From NCBI GenBank assembly GCA_035272265.1, contig DATEQV010000110.1:1-7742 (forward strand): 7,742 nt of DNA, read 5' to 3'. The notes under the pieces are model-generated. The model had not been told where the DNA came from. It saw nothing but the letters and a program-made list of their open reading frames with translations, and made no database searches. This DNA comes from Acidisphaera sp035272265. Its GTDB lineage: Bacteria; Pseudomonadota; Alphaproteobacteria; Acetobacterales; Acetobacteraceae. How positions within the stretch are numbered: the first letter of the stretch is position 1; each line of letters opens with the position of its first letter. Shown here one piece after another: positions 1 through 5,609 of this stretch. The translations under genes and the position numbers were made by a program.

Positions 1-148
1 CCGAGCCGAGATGCCCACCGGTGACCGACACGGCGTCGATCGTCTCCGCCCGCAGCTCGTCGGCCACGTGCCGCAGCTGTTCGGCCGAGAGGTTCCGCAG
101 GTCGGAGGGATAACGGACCCGGTCCAGAAGCGGCGTCGGCGGTGCCAT
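1..148 (-). CDS. dxs: 1-deoxy-D-xylulose-5-phosphate synthase, N-terminal 49 codons (runs off window)
   Basis: Dxs is the thiamine-diphosphate enzyme that condenses pyruvate and glyceraldehyde 3-phosphate into DXP, the first and often limiting step of the MEP isoprenoid pathway in the cytoplasm. Only the amino end is visible. It begins MAPPTPLLDRV, continues with a DLRNLSAEQLRHVADELRAE helix, and reaches SVTGGHLGS, which matches the conserved Dxs N-terminus (usually SVTGGHLGAGLG). The ATG at 146-148 is preceded by AAGGA at a 7-nt spacing, which supports this start. It lies 53 bp downstream of ispA on the same strand, so the two are probably one transcript. Serine in place of the usual Ala after HLG is the only oddity seen. 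The rest of the protein, including the thiamine-diphosphate site, lies outside the window. Confidence 0.9.
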   Translation of the reverse strand, partial: MAPPTPLLDRVRYPSDLRNLSAEQLRHVADELRAETIDAVSVTGGHLGS

Positions 149-155
149 CGAGATG

Positions 156-160
156 TCCTT
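156..160 (-). promoter_or_regulatory. dxs ribosome binding site
   Basis: AAGGA on the minus strand lies 7 nt before the dxs ATG, inside the short ispA-dxs gap. It means dxs has its own translation signal within the presumed operon. Confidence 0.6.
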
Positions 161-201
161 GTGCGGCGTGCGTCGTAGATCGTGTACGAATGTGGCCTGA
201 A

Positions 202-1119
202 TCAGTGCCGGCGGGAGACGACGTGAATCGCGAGGGCCCGTAACAGTGCGGCACGGTCGCCGAAACTGTCCAGGTGACCGGCAGCCTGCCTGGACAATAG
301 CTCGGCATGGGCACGGGCCCGCTCGATGCCGAGTATCGCCACCAGCGTGGCCTTGCCGGCAGCCTCGTCCTTGCCCGCGGTCTTGCCGATCCCGGCCGTC
401 GTGCCCTCGGCGTCCAGCAGGTCGTCGGCGATCTGGAACGCGGTGCCGATATCGCGGCCGTAGGCAGCCAGCAACTCGCGCTGATGGTGCGGCGCCCGGC
501 CCAGGATGGCGCCCGCCTCGGCGCTGAACTGCAGCAGCCGCCCGGTCTTGAGCGCCTGCAGCCGTGTCACCTCGGGCGGCGAAAGGCTCTGCCCCTCGGC
601 CAGGATGTCGATCATCTGCCCGCCGACCATGCCGCGAGCGCCCGCGGCGGACCCAAGGGCCGCGACCAGCTCGCAGCGGGCCTGCGGGTCCGAGTGCGTG
701 TCCGGCTCGGCCAGCACCTCGAACGCGCGGGCCTGCAGCGCGTCGCCCACCAGGATGGCGGTCGCCTCGTCGTAGGCCTTGTGGGTGGACGGCTTGCCGC
801 GCCGCAGGTCGTCGTCGTCCATCGCCGGCAGGTCGTCGTGTACCAGCGAGTAGGCGTGCAGCATCTCCACCGACGCAGCCACGCGCGCCGCGCATGTGCG
901 CGAGACCCGGAACAGCGCCGCCGTCTCCATCACCAGGAAAGCCCGCAGCCGCTTGCCGCCGCCCATCGCCGCATACCGCATCGCCTCCAGCAGCCGCGCC
1001 TCCGCGCCGTCGGGCTCCGGCAGCAGCGCGTCCAGCTCGCGCTCGACCAGCTCGGCGTTCTGCGCCAGCGCGGCCGCAAGGGCATCCGGGTCGGCGTTGA
1101 CAGGCACGGGAATCGGCAT
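202..1119 (-). CDS. ispA: Farnesyl diphosphate synthase (IspA-type polyprenyl synthetase)
   Basis: This enzyme adds two IPP units to DMAPP to make C15 farnesyl diphosphate, the precursor of squalene/hopanoids and of longer prenyl chains. The protein has 305 residues from the chosen ATG, normal for the bacterial family. Seen motifs are GGGKR (about 53-57, IPP binding), the first Asp-rich motif DDLPAMDDDD (about 95-104) within YSLVHDDLPAMDDDDLRRG, KTG (about 191-193) and the second Asp-rich motif DDLLD (about 232-236). The four-residue spacing in the first motif and the Tyr/Ser before it are those of the E. coli IspA class rather than CrtE-type GGPP synthases, so FPP is the likely product (family inference). 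The frame stays open 42 codons further upstream, to 1245. However, only the ATG at 1119 has a good ribosome binding site (GAAGG, 6-nt spacing), and it gives the usual family length. dxs follows. The xseB gene that often precedes ispA is not present; divergent ispH is there instead. Confidence 0.95.
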   Translation of the reverse strand: MPIPVPVNADPDALAAALAQNAELVERELDALLPEPDGAEARLLEAMRYAAMGGGKRLRAFLVMETAALFRVSRTCAARVAASVEMLHAYSLVHDDLPAMDDDDLRRGKPSTHKAYDEATAILVGDALQARAFEVLAEPDTHSDPQARCELVAALGSAAGARGMVGGQMIDILAEGQSLSPPEVTRLQALKTGRLLQFSAEAGAILGRAPHHQRELLAAYGRDIGTAFQIADDLLDAEGTTAGIGKTAGKDEAAGKATLVAILGIERARAHAELLSRQAAGHLDSFGDRAALLRALAIHVVSRRH

Positions 1120-1125
1120 CGGCGG

Positions 1126-1130
1126 CCTTC
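1126..1130 (-). promoter_or_regulatory. ispA ribosome binding site that decides the start
   Basis: GAAGG on the minus strand lies 6 nt before the ATG at 1119. The upstream in-frame Met codons at about 1146, 1167 and 1179 lack a comparably placed site, so the shorter 305-residue protein is preferred. Confidence 0.55.
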
Positions 1131-1279
1131 GGTCGGTGAAGCGCATGCCCCTAACAGAGACCGGCATAGCTTCAAACATGACGCCTGCCGCCTGCCAGCG
1201 GTGCCCGCGCGGCCCGAGCCCGGGGAACTGTGGCCCGCTTGCCACAACCGTGGCCGTTCGGCATAGACGCGCGCCTGTC

Positions 1280-1300
1280 CGCCATGTGTAACATATGGCG
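1280..1300. promoter_or_regulatory. 21-bp operator-like dyad midway between divergent operons
   Basis: The half-sites are CGCCAT-n-TGT and ACA-n-ATGGCG around a single central base (A1290). Nine of ten positions per half are symmetric; only the G1286/T1294 pair breaks the symmetry. The centre is 171 bp from the ispA start (1119) and 164 bp from the ispH start (1454). A dyad of this size with a locally A/T-richer core is typical of a dimeric repressor or activator site. Which protein would bind is unknown, and the function is inferred from symmetry and position only. Confidence 0.4.
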
Positions 1301-1393
1301 TTCAGCCGGGCTTGGTTCCGCTCGAGGGCAGGTTTCGGGGTGCGTCTGATCCATCCGCGCTCGCCCGGCGTTTGTCGTATGAGGCATCGGCGT

Positions 1394-1426
1394 GTAATCC
1401 GACTCCCGAAGTCGGGTATAGATTAC
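1394..1426 (+). promoter_or_regulatory. Nested inverted repeat upstream of ispH
   Basis: The outer arms GTAATC (1394-1399) and GATTAC (1421-1426) are exact complements. Directly inside, CGACT (1400-1404) pairs with AGTCG (1410-1414), giving an 11-bp stem with a 5-nt loop and a 6-nt bulge on the 3' side. The bulge contains TATA and runs into TATAGA (1417-1422), the best -10-like string before ispH, although no good -35 sits at 16-18 bp. It could be an operator over the promoter or an RNA hairpin in the leader; the sequence alone does not decide. Confidence 0.3.
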
Positions 1427-1453
1427 CGCCGGACGTTCGGAGTTGTTTGCACG

Positions 1454-2383
1454 ATGCTGCGCGTCATCCTGGCCCAGCCACGCGGGTTCTGTGCCGGCGT
1501 AGAGCGGGCGATCGAGATCGTCGAGCGGGCGCTGAAGAAATACGGCCCGCCAATCTACGTCCGCCACGAGATCGTCCATAACCGCCATGTCGTCGAGGAC
1601 CTGCGTACCCGCGGCGCCGTCTTCGTCGACGAGATCGACGAGATCCCGCCGGGCGCGATGACCATCTTCAGCGCCCACGGCGTCGCCCGCCGGGTCGAGG
1701 AACTCGCCGCCGAGCGCGGCCTGCCGGTGATCGACGCCACCTGCCCGCTGGTCGCCAAGGTCCACAACGAGGGCCGCCGCTACGCCGCCCAGGGCCGCGA
1801 GATCATCCTGATCGGGCATGCCGGCCATGCCGAGGTCGAGGGCACGATCGGCCAGATCCCCGGCCGGGTTCACCTCGTCCAGACCGTCGAGGACGTCTCG
1901 GCCCTCGCGGTCGCCGACCCTGGCAAGCTGGCCTACGTGACCCAGACGACACTGTCGGTCGATGACACGCGCGGCATCATCGCGGCGCTAAAGGAGCGCT
2001 TCCCGAGCATCGTCGGGCCGGACGTGCGCGACATCTGCTACGCCACCCAGAACCGCCAGTCTGCCGTGCGCGAGCTCGCCAAGGCCGTCGACATGATCCT
2101 GGTCGTGGGCAGCCGGAACAGCTCCAATTCCAACCGCCTGCGCGAGATCGGCGAGGAGCTGGGCAAGCCCGCCTACCTGATCGACGACGCCAGCGCGCTG
2201 GATCCCGCCTGGTTCGCGGGCAAGGAATCGGTCGGCGTCACCGCCGGCGCCTCGGCCCCGGAGATGCTGGTCCAGGGCGTGCTCGAGGGGTTGCGCCGCG
2301 TGGCCGAGATCGACATTTCGACGCTCGACGGGGTCGCCGAGGACGTGCGCTTCCGTTTCCCGGCCGAACTGGCCGACGCCTGA
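1454..2383 (+). CDS. ispH: 4-hydroxy-3-methylbut-2-enyl diphosphate reductase (IspH/LytB)
   Basis: IspH is the iron-sulfur enzyme that reduces HMBPP to IPP and DMAPP, the last step of the MEP pathway. The 309-residue protein is very close in design to E. coli IspH. The three cluster-ligand cysteines are visible: Cys13 in PRGFCAGVERAI, Cys97 in DATCPLV and Cys195 in DICYAT. So are the catalytic Glu127 in GHAGHAEVEGT, the TQTTLSVDDT stretch and the SRNSSNSNRL substrate loop. The frame is open upstream to 1295, but the family N-terminus starts at MLRVILAQPRGFC, so the ATG at 1454 is chosen. The nearest purine-rich site, GGAG at 1439-1442, is 11 nt away and only moderate. hpnH follows after 14 bp and its ribosome binding site overlaps the ispH stop codon, which indicates a coupled operon. 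All key residues are intact. Confidence 0.97.
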   Translation: MLRVILAQPRGFCAGVERAIEIVERALKKYGPPIYVRHEIVHNRHVVEDLRTRGAVFVDEIDEIPPGAMTIFSAHGVARRVEELAAERGLPVIDATCPLVAKVHNEGRRYAAQGREIILIGHAGHAEVEGTIGQIPGRVHLVQTVEDVSALAVADPGKLAYVTQTTLSVDDTRGIIAALKERFPSIVGPDVRDICYATQNRQSAVRELAKAVDMILVVGSRNSSNSNRLREIGEELGKPAYLIDDASALDPAWFAGKESVGVTAGASAPEMLVQGVLEGLRRVAEIDISTLDGVAEDVRFRFPAELADA

Positions 2384-2397
2384 AAGGACGCTGACGA

Positions 2398-3519
2398 ATG
2401 GCCGTGCCGCTGAACCAGGCGATCAAGGTGGGTGCCTATGTCGTCCGCCAGCACCTGTCGGGGCGCAAGCGCTACCCGCTGGTGCTGATGCTGGAGCCGC
2501 TGTTTCGCTGCAACCTCGCCTGCGCGGGCTGCGGCAAGATCGACTATCCCGATCCGATCCTGAACAAGCGCCTGACCGTGGCCGAGTGCATCGAGGCGGC
2601 CGAGGAGTGCGGCGCCCCCGTCGTGGCGATCGCCGGCGGGGAGCCGCTGCTGCACAAGGAGCTGCCGCAGATCGTCGAGGCCCTGCTGGCTCGCGGAAAG
2701 TTTATCTACCTCTGCACCAATGCGCTGCTGCTCGAGAAGAAGATCGACCAGTTCAAGCCGCACAAGAACTTCGCCTGGGATGTCCATCTCGACGGCGACC
2801 GCGAGATGCACGACCAGTCTGTCTGCCAGACTGGCGTGTACGACCGCGCGGTCAGCGCGATCCGCGCCGCCAAGGCGCGCGGCTTCCGCGTCTGCATCAA
2901 CACCACGCTGTTCGACACCGCCGAGCCCGAGCGCGTCGCCGCGTTCATGGACGAGACGGTGAAGCTCGGCCTGGACGGCGTGATGATCTCGCCCGGCTAC
3001 GCCTACGAGCGCGCACCCGACCAGCAGCACTTCCTCAACCGGCGCGACACGAAGCAGCTGTTCCGCGAGGTCTTCAAGCGCGGCAAGGGCAGGGGCTGGA
3101 AGTTCAACCAGTCCGCGCTGTTCCTCGATTTCCTGGCTGGCAACCAGACCTATCGCTGCACGCCCTGGGGCAAGCCCACGCGCAACGTGTTCGGCTGGCA
3201 GCGCCCCTGCTACCTGCTCGGCGAGGGCTACGCGAAGACCTTCACCGAACTCATGGAATCCACCGACTGGGACCGTTACGGCACCGGCAACTACGAGAAA
3301 TGCGCCGACTGCATGGTGCATTCCGGCTACGAGGCGACGGCGGTGGTCGATGCGGTGCGTCGTCCGTGGAAGATCGCCGCGGTGGCGTTGCGCGGCCCTC
3401 GCGTGGACGGGCCGATGGCGCCGGAGATCCCGCTCGAGGGCCAGCGTCCGGCGGACTACGTCTTCGGCAAGGTCGTCCAGGAGCGGCTCGAGCAGATGCA
3501 CGCCGAGGCAGCCGACTGA
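2398..3519 (+). CDS. hpnH: Hopanoid biosynthesis radical SAM protein HpnH (adenosyl hopene transferase)
   Basis: HpnH adds the 5'-deoxyadenosyl radical of SAM to diploptene, forming adenosylhopane, the first step of making C35 extended hopanoids. The 373-residue protein carries the radical SAM cluster motif CNLACAGC (Cys38, Cys42, Cys45), the GGEP SAM-binding motif (80-83, AIAGGEPLLH) and a VHLDGDREMHDQ segment in the barrel. A C-terminal cysteine-bearing part, EKCADCMVHSGYE, is also typical of HpnH. The ATG has AAGGA 9 nt upstream, overlapping the ispH stop. Association with ispH fits a shared isoprenoid/hopanoid supply function and suggests the host makes extended hopanoids. The squalene-hopene cyclase and other hpn genes are not in the window. 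No defects are seen. Confidence 0.95.
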   Translation: MAVPLNQAIKVGAYVVRQHLSGRKRYPLVLMLEPLFRCNLACAGCGKIDYPDPILNKRLTVAECIEAAEECGAPVVAIAGGEPLLHKELPQIVEALLARGKFIYLCTNALLLEKKIDQFKPHKNFAWDVHLDGDREMHDQSVCQTGVYDRAVSAIRAAKARGFRVCINTTLFDTAEPERVAAFMDETVKLGLDGVMISPGYAYERAPDQQHFLNRRDTKQLFREVFKRGKGRGWKFNQSALFLDFLAGNQTYRCTPWGKPTRNVFGWQRPCYLLGEGYAKTFTELMESTDWDRYGTGNYEKCADCMVHSGYEATAVVDAVRRPWKIAAVALRGPRVDGPMAPEIPLEGQRPADYVFGKVVQERLEQMHAEAAD

Positions 3520-3554
3520 CCGGCCACTTCGCTACGCCGTCGTCCACTCAACCT

Positions 3555-3650
3555 CGTCATTGCGAGGAGCGAAGCGACGAAGCAACCCAGGGCCGCGCGA
3601 CGGATGCCGGCAGTGTTGCTCTGGGTTGCTTCGCTGCGCTCGCAATGACG
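3555..3650. repeat. Dispersed inverted repeat (TTGCGAGGAGCGAAGCGACGA type)
   Basis: The left arm at 3555-3590 reads CGTCATTGCGAG, then a 12-nt middle, then GAAGCAACCCAG. The right arm at 3621-3650 is its complement, with a 6-nt shorter middle. Two 12-bp blocks pair exactly. This is the well-known small interspersed palindromic element found in many proteobacterial genomes between genes. It could fold into a long hairpin and may end or stabilise the ispH-hpnH transcript. The core between the arms (3591-3620) is unique-looking. The following gene starts 33 bp downstream. Confidence 0.8.
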
Positions 3651-3682
3651 CGCGAGAAATCGTCAACCTTCGAGAGCCGTCC

Positions 3683-4195
3683 GTGCGCCTGACTCGTCGC
3701 TCCGTTCTCGCCCTCCTCGTGACCTCCATCATCCTCACGCGCGCCAACGCGGCACCCGACACACCGCCTCCCGTCACCGTCGCGGTGCTGGCCTTCGACT
3801 ACACCGACACGTCGGGCGAGGTGCGCGACCAGACCCGCGCGCACGCCGAATGGACGCAACGGATGGCAACCGACCTGCAATCCGGCCTGACCGCCAGCGG
3901 TCGCTACCGCGGCATCGGCCTGGACTGCGCCGGCAAGCCCTGCACGCCCGGTGCTGCCGACCTCGCGGATCTCGCGGCGCAGGCGCGCACGGCGGGTGCC
4001 GGCGTGATGCTGTTCGGCACCGTGGAGAAGCAGAGCACGCTGATCTCCTGGGCGCGCGTCCGCGCCGTCGATACCGGCACGGGTGCCGTGGTGTTCGACA
4101 AGTTCCTCAGCTTCCGCGGCGACGATGCCGCCGCCTGGCAGCACATGGAAAAGTTCGTCCTGCGCGAGTTCCTGGCCGCCGACATCCGCCCGTAA
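3683..4195 (+). CDS. Exported DUF2380-like protein
   Basis: This is a 170-residue protein that begins with a clear Sec signal peptide: MRLTRRS, then a hydrophobic stretch LALLVTSIILT, with likely cleavage after ANA (about residue 23). The mature part starts with a VAVLAFDYTDTSGE strand and contains a short C-x4-C pair (Cys82, Cys87). It ends with VEKQSTLISWARVRAVDTGTG and a FRGDDAAAWQHMEKF block. This layout resembles the DUF2380 family of periplasmic proteins of unknown function (family assignment from memory of its pattern). The GTG at 3683 is chosen because it gives the signal peptide and has a GAGAG 6 nt upstream. The same frame continues open upstream through the repeat into hpnH, but that part is not protein-like. 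The gene sits alone between the repeat and a hairpin that begins right at its stop codon. Confidence 0.75.
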   Translation: MRLTRRSVLALLVTSIILTRANAAPDTPPPVTVAVLAFDYTDTSGEVRDQTRAHAEWTQRMATDLQSGLTASGRYRGIGLDCAGKPCTPGAADLADLAAQARTAGAGVMLFGTVEKQSTLISWARVRAVDTGTGAVVFDKFLSFRGDDAAAWQHMEKFVLREFLAADIRP

Positions 4196-4219
4196 CCGCC
4201 CGGTTCGCCCGCCGGGCGG
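4196..4219 (+). terminator. GC-rich hairpin directly after the DUF2380-like gene
   Basis: An exact 8-bp stem, CCGCCCGG (4196-4203) with CCGGGCGG (4212-4219), has an 8-nt loop and starts at the base after the TAA stop. No run of T follows, so it is not a classic intrinsic terminator. It may still pause transcription or protect the 3' end. It also lies 21 bp before the next start codon. Confidence 0.4.
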
Positions 4220-4240
4220 GTCAACCCACAAAATAATTTC

Positions 4241-4960
4241 GTGGCCGAAAACTACACGCCTGCCGTCCGCAACGAGCTTCTCGCCGCGTTGCCCGCCGAC
4301 ATCCTCGCCCAGCTGTTGCCCAAGCTCGCCCCCGTGGACCTGCCGCGCCGGCAGAGCCTCTACGTCATGGACCATGCGATCGATGCGGTCTTCTTTATCG
4401 AGTCCGGCATGGCGTCGCTGGTCCGCCAGCTCGACGACGGCGTGCAGGCCGAGGTCGGCATCATCGGCCGCGAGGGCATGCTCGGCATCCCCCTGCTGCA
4501 CGGCGTCGAGACCTCGTTCACCGACTGCTTCATGCAGCTCCCGGGGGATGGCCTGCGCATGCCGGCGGCAGCGTTCCGCCAGGAACTCGCCACCAACCCC
4601 GCGCTGCGCGCCCTGCTGCTGCGCTACGCCGAGGCGCAGTCCGACCAGGTAGCGCAGACCGCCGCCTGCAACGGCCGCCACGGGCTCGAGCAGCGCCTTG
4701 CGCGCTGGCTGCTGATGGCGCATGACCGCGCCGACGGCGACGTGCTGCCGCTGACGCAGGAGTTCATGGCGATGATGCTCGGCGTGCACCGGCCCAGCAT
4801 CACCATCACCGCGGGCATCCTGCAGCGCGCCGGCCTGATCCGTTACGCATCCGGTGTTATCACGATCGTGGATCGCCCGAGCCTCGAGGCCGCCGCCTGC
4901 GAATGCCATCGTGTCGTCCGCCGCCGCTTCGAGCGGCTGATGGGCACGCCGCCGGCATGA
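4241..4960 (+). CDS. Crp/Fnr-family transcriptional regulator
   Basis: This is a 239-residue protein with the two-part Crp layout. A cyclic-nucleotide-type beta barrel spans about 20-140 and includes GIIGREGMLGIPLLHG. A C-terminal winged helix-turn-helix spans about 147-230, with LTQEFMAMMLGVHRPSITIT and then LQRAGLIRYASGVITIVDR. The Arg-Ser pair that binds cAMP in E. coli Crp is not recognisable at the expected place, and the N-terminal cysteine cluster of Fnr is absent, so the signal is unknown and may not be cAMP or oxygen. The start is a GTG with no clear ribosome binding site. It follows the hairpin after the DUF2380-like gene by 21 bp. It converges on the response regulator gene, with 93 bp between the stops. 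Genes of this type are common in alphaproteobacteria; its targets cannot be read here. Confidence 0.85.
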   Translation: MAENYTPAVRNELLAALPADILAQLLPKLAPVDLPRRQSLYVMDHAIDAVFFIESGMASLVRQLDDGVQAEVGIIGREGMLGIPLLHGVETSFTDCFMQLPGDGLRMPAAAFRQELATNPALRALLLRYAEAQSDQVAQTAACNGRHGLEQRLARWLLMAHDRADGDVLPLTQEFMAMMLGVHRPSITITAGILQRAGLIRYASGVITIVDRPSLEAAACECHRVVRRRFERLMGTPPA

Positions 4961-5053
4961 CCGGAGTCCAACCGCACATGTATGAAAGCTGACAGCCGGT
5001 CCCCGCGGCGCCGACTAACGTCACGGCTTGCGTCGCACGTCGCGCACCACGCG

Positions 5054-5437
5054 TCACTCGCGACGCCCGGTTCCTTGCGAAAGGAGCAGCCGTTGGGCAA
5101 GACGCAGCAGCGCGGACGGAACGAACGGCTTGGCCAGCACGGCCTCCTGCCGGCCGAGCTTTCCGATCGCATTCAGCGCGTCTGGCCGCCCGGTGATGTA
5201 GATCACCGGCACGTCCGGGTTGCGCTCGTGCATGAGCTTGGCGACCTCCGTGCCGGCCATGCTTCCCGGCATGTGGATGTCGGTCACCAGCAGCGAGAAC
5301 GCGGTCGGCTTGTCGCGGATCAGCACGGCCGCGGCGTCGCCGTCCGCGGCCTCGCACACCTCGAAACCCGCCGAGGTGAAGTGCTCGGCCAGGATCAGGC
5401 GGATCAGGTCCTCGTCCTCAACGATGAGGATGCACAT
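5054..5437 (-). CDS. Single-domain response regulator (CheY-like receiver)
   Basis: This is a 127-residue protein that is all receiver domain. It has the acidic pocket EDED (7-10), phospho-acceptor Asp53 in VTDIHMPG, Thr82 in YITG and Lys103 in LAKPF. No output domain follows, so it must act by protein contact or phosphotransfer. The ATG at 5437 begins MCILIVEDED, as receivers do, but its upstream sequence is a poor ribosome binding site. TTG codons in the same frame at 5476 (GGGAG nearby) and 5458 (AGGAAA nearby) are alternatives that would add 13 or 7 residues. The gene is divergent from the kinase-like gene at 5610, which is a natural candidate partner. All phosphorylation residues are present, so it should be phosphorylatable. 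Confidence 0.88.
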   Translation of the reverse strand: MCILIVEDEDLIRLILAEHFTSAGFEVCEAADGDAAAVLIRDKPTAFSLLVTDIHMPGSMAGTEVAKLMHERNPDVPVIYITGRPDALNAIGKLGRQEAVLAKPFVPSALLRLAQRLLLSQGTGRRE

Positions 5438-5448
5438 GGCCGTTCGGC

Positions 5449-5462
5449 AGCATTTCAATGCT
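5449..5462. promoter_or_regulatory. Short perfect inverted repeat before the response regulator
   Basis: AGCATT (5449-5454) and AATGCT (5457-5462) are exact complements separated by TC. The repeat lies 12-25 bp upstream of the response regulator ATG, so it could be an operator or a small leader hairpin. If the protein starts at one of the upstream TTG codons, it would be coding instead. Confidence 0.3.
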
Positions 5463-5552
5463 TTCCTACTCGGCAACTAACTCCCGCGGCGCGCGATCGT
5501 TCGGCGGCGTGGATTCTTGCTGTATCGGCCTGTCGTTCATACGTCGCCAGAC

Positions 5553-5582
5553 ACGGAACCGAGAGGCACGGAACCGAGAGCC
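5553..5582. repeat. Two 15-bp tandem copies in the kinase-like gene leader
   Basis: The unit ACGGAACCGAGAGGC at 5553-5567 is followed at once by a second copy at 5568-5582 that differs at one base. It lies 28 bp upstream of the GTG start. It may be a recent slippage duplication or a doubled protein-binding site. The GGAAC in each copy resembles an EcfG -35 element, but no GTT-type -10 lies at 16-17 bp. Confidence 0.6.
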
Positions 5583-5594
5583 GCGCGAGGAGGG

Positions 5595-5600
5595 AAGGGA
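5595..5600 (+). promoter_or_regulatory. Ribosome binding site that decides the kinase-like start
   Basis: AAGGGA lies 9 nt before the GTG at 5610, within a purine-rich tract from 5588. The frame is open from 5517 (TTG), but that upstream start would translate the tandem repeat and has no comparable site. Confidence 0.45.
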
Positions 5601-5609
5601 ACGCGGGCG

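Larger units (their letters stand above)
1120..1453. promoter_or_regulatory. Divergent ispA-dxs / ispH-hpnH intergenic region
   Basis: This is a 334-bp stretch between two start codons pointing away from each other, so promoters for both groups must lie here or inside it. Both flanking frames happen to stay open into the region (ispA frame to 1245, ispH frame from 1295), but the extra residues do not resemble the families. I saw no canonical TTGACA/TATAAT pair. The structured elements are the dyad at 1280-1300 and the nested inverted repeat at 1394-1426; the rest shows nothing I can name. Confidence 0.6.

Noticed and set aside
307..1266. 319-codon plus-strand open frame opposite ispA
   Set aside because: Antisense shadow in GC-rich DNA; composition is Arg/Leu/Gly/Ala-rich with no motif, while the minus strand has all prenyl synthase motifs.
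1295..1453. N-terminal extension of IspH by 53 residues
   Set aside because: The family starts at MLRVILAQPRGFC; the extension is Arg-rich and would cover the regulatory inverted repeat.
2173..3501. 442-codon minus-strand open frame opposite hpnH
   Set aside because: Shadow of a strongly coding gene with intact radical SAM motifs; no ribosome binding site or family pattern.
3350..3682. N-terminal extension of the DUF2380-like protein into hpnH
   Set aside because: It would read through the dispersed repeat and place the signal peptide in the middle of the protein.
3557..4909. 450-codon minus-strand open frame opposite the DUF2380-like and Crp-like genes
   Set aside because: It crosses two real genes and the dispersed repeat, and its sequence is low-complexity shadow.
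5030..5066. GCGTCGC/GCGACGC inverted repeat between the Crp-like and receiver genes as a terminator
   Set aside because: Seven-bp arms with a 23-nt loop overlapping the receiver coding end; expected by chance in such GC-rich DNA.
5555..5600. EcfG (general stress) promoter from the two GGAAC strings
   Set aside because: No GTT-type -10 element at 16-17 bp from either GGAAC.
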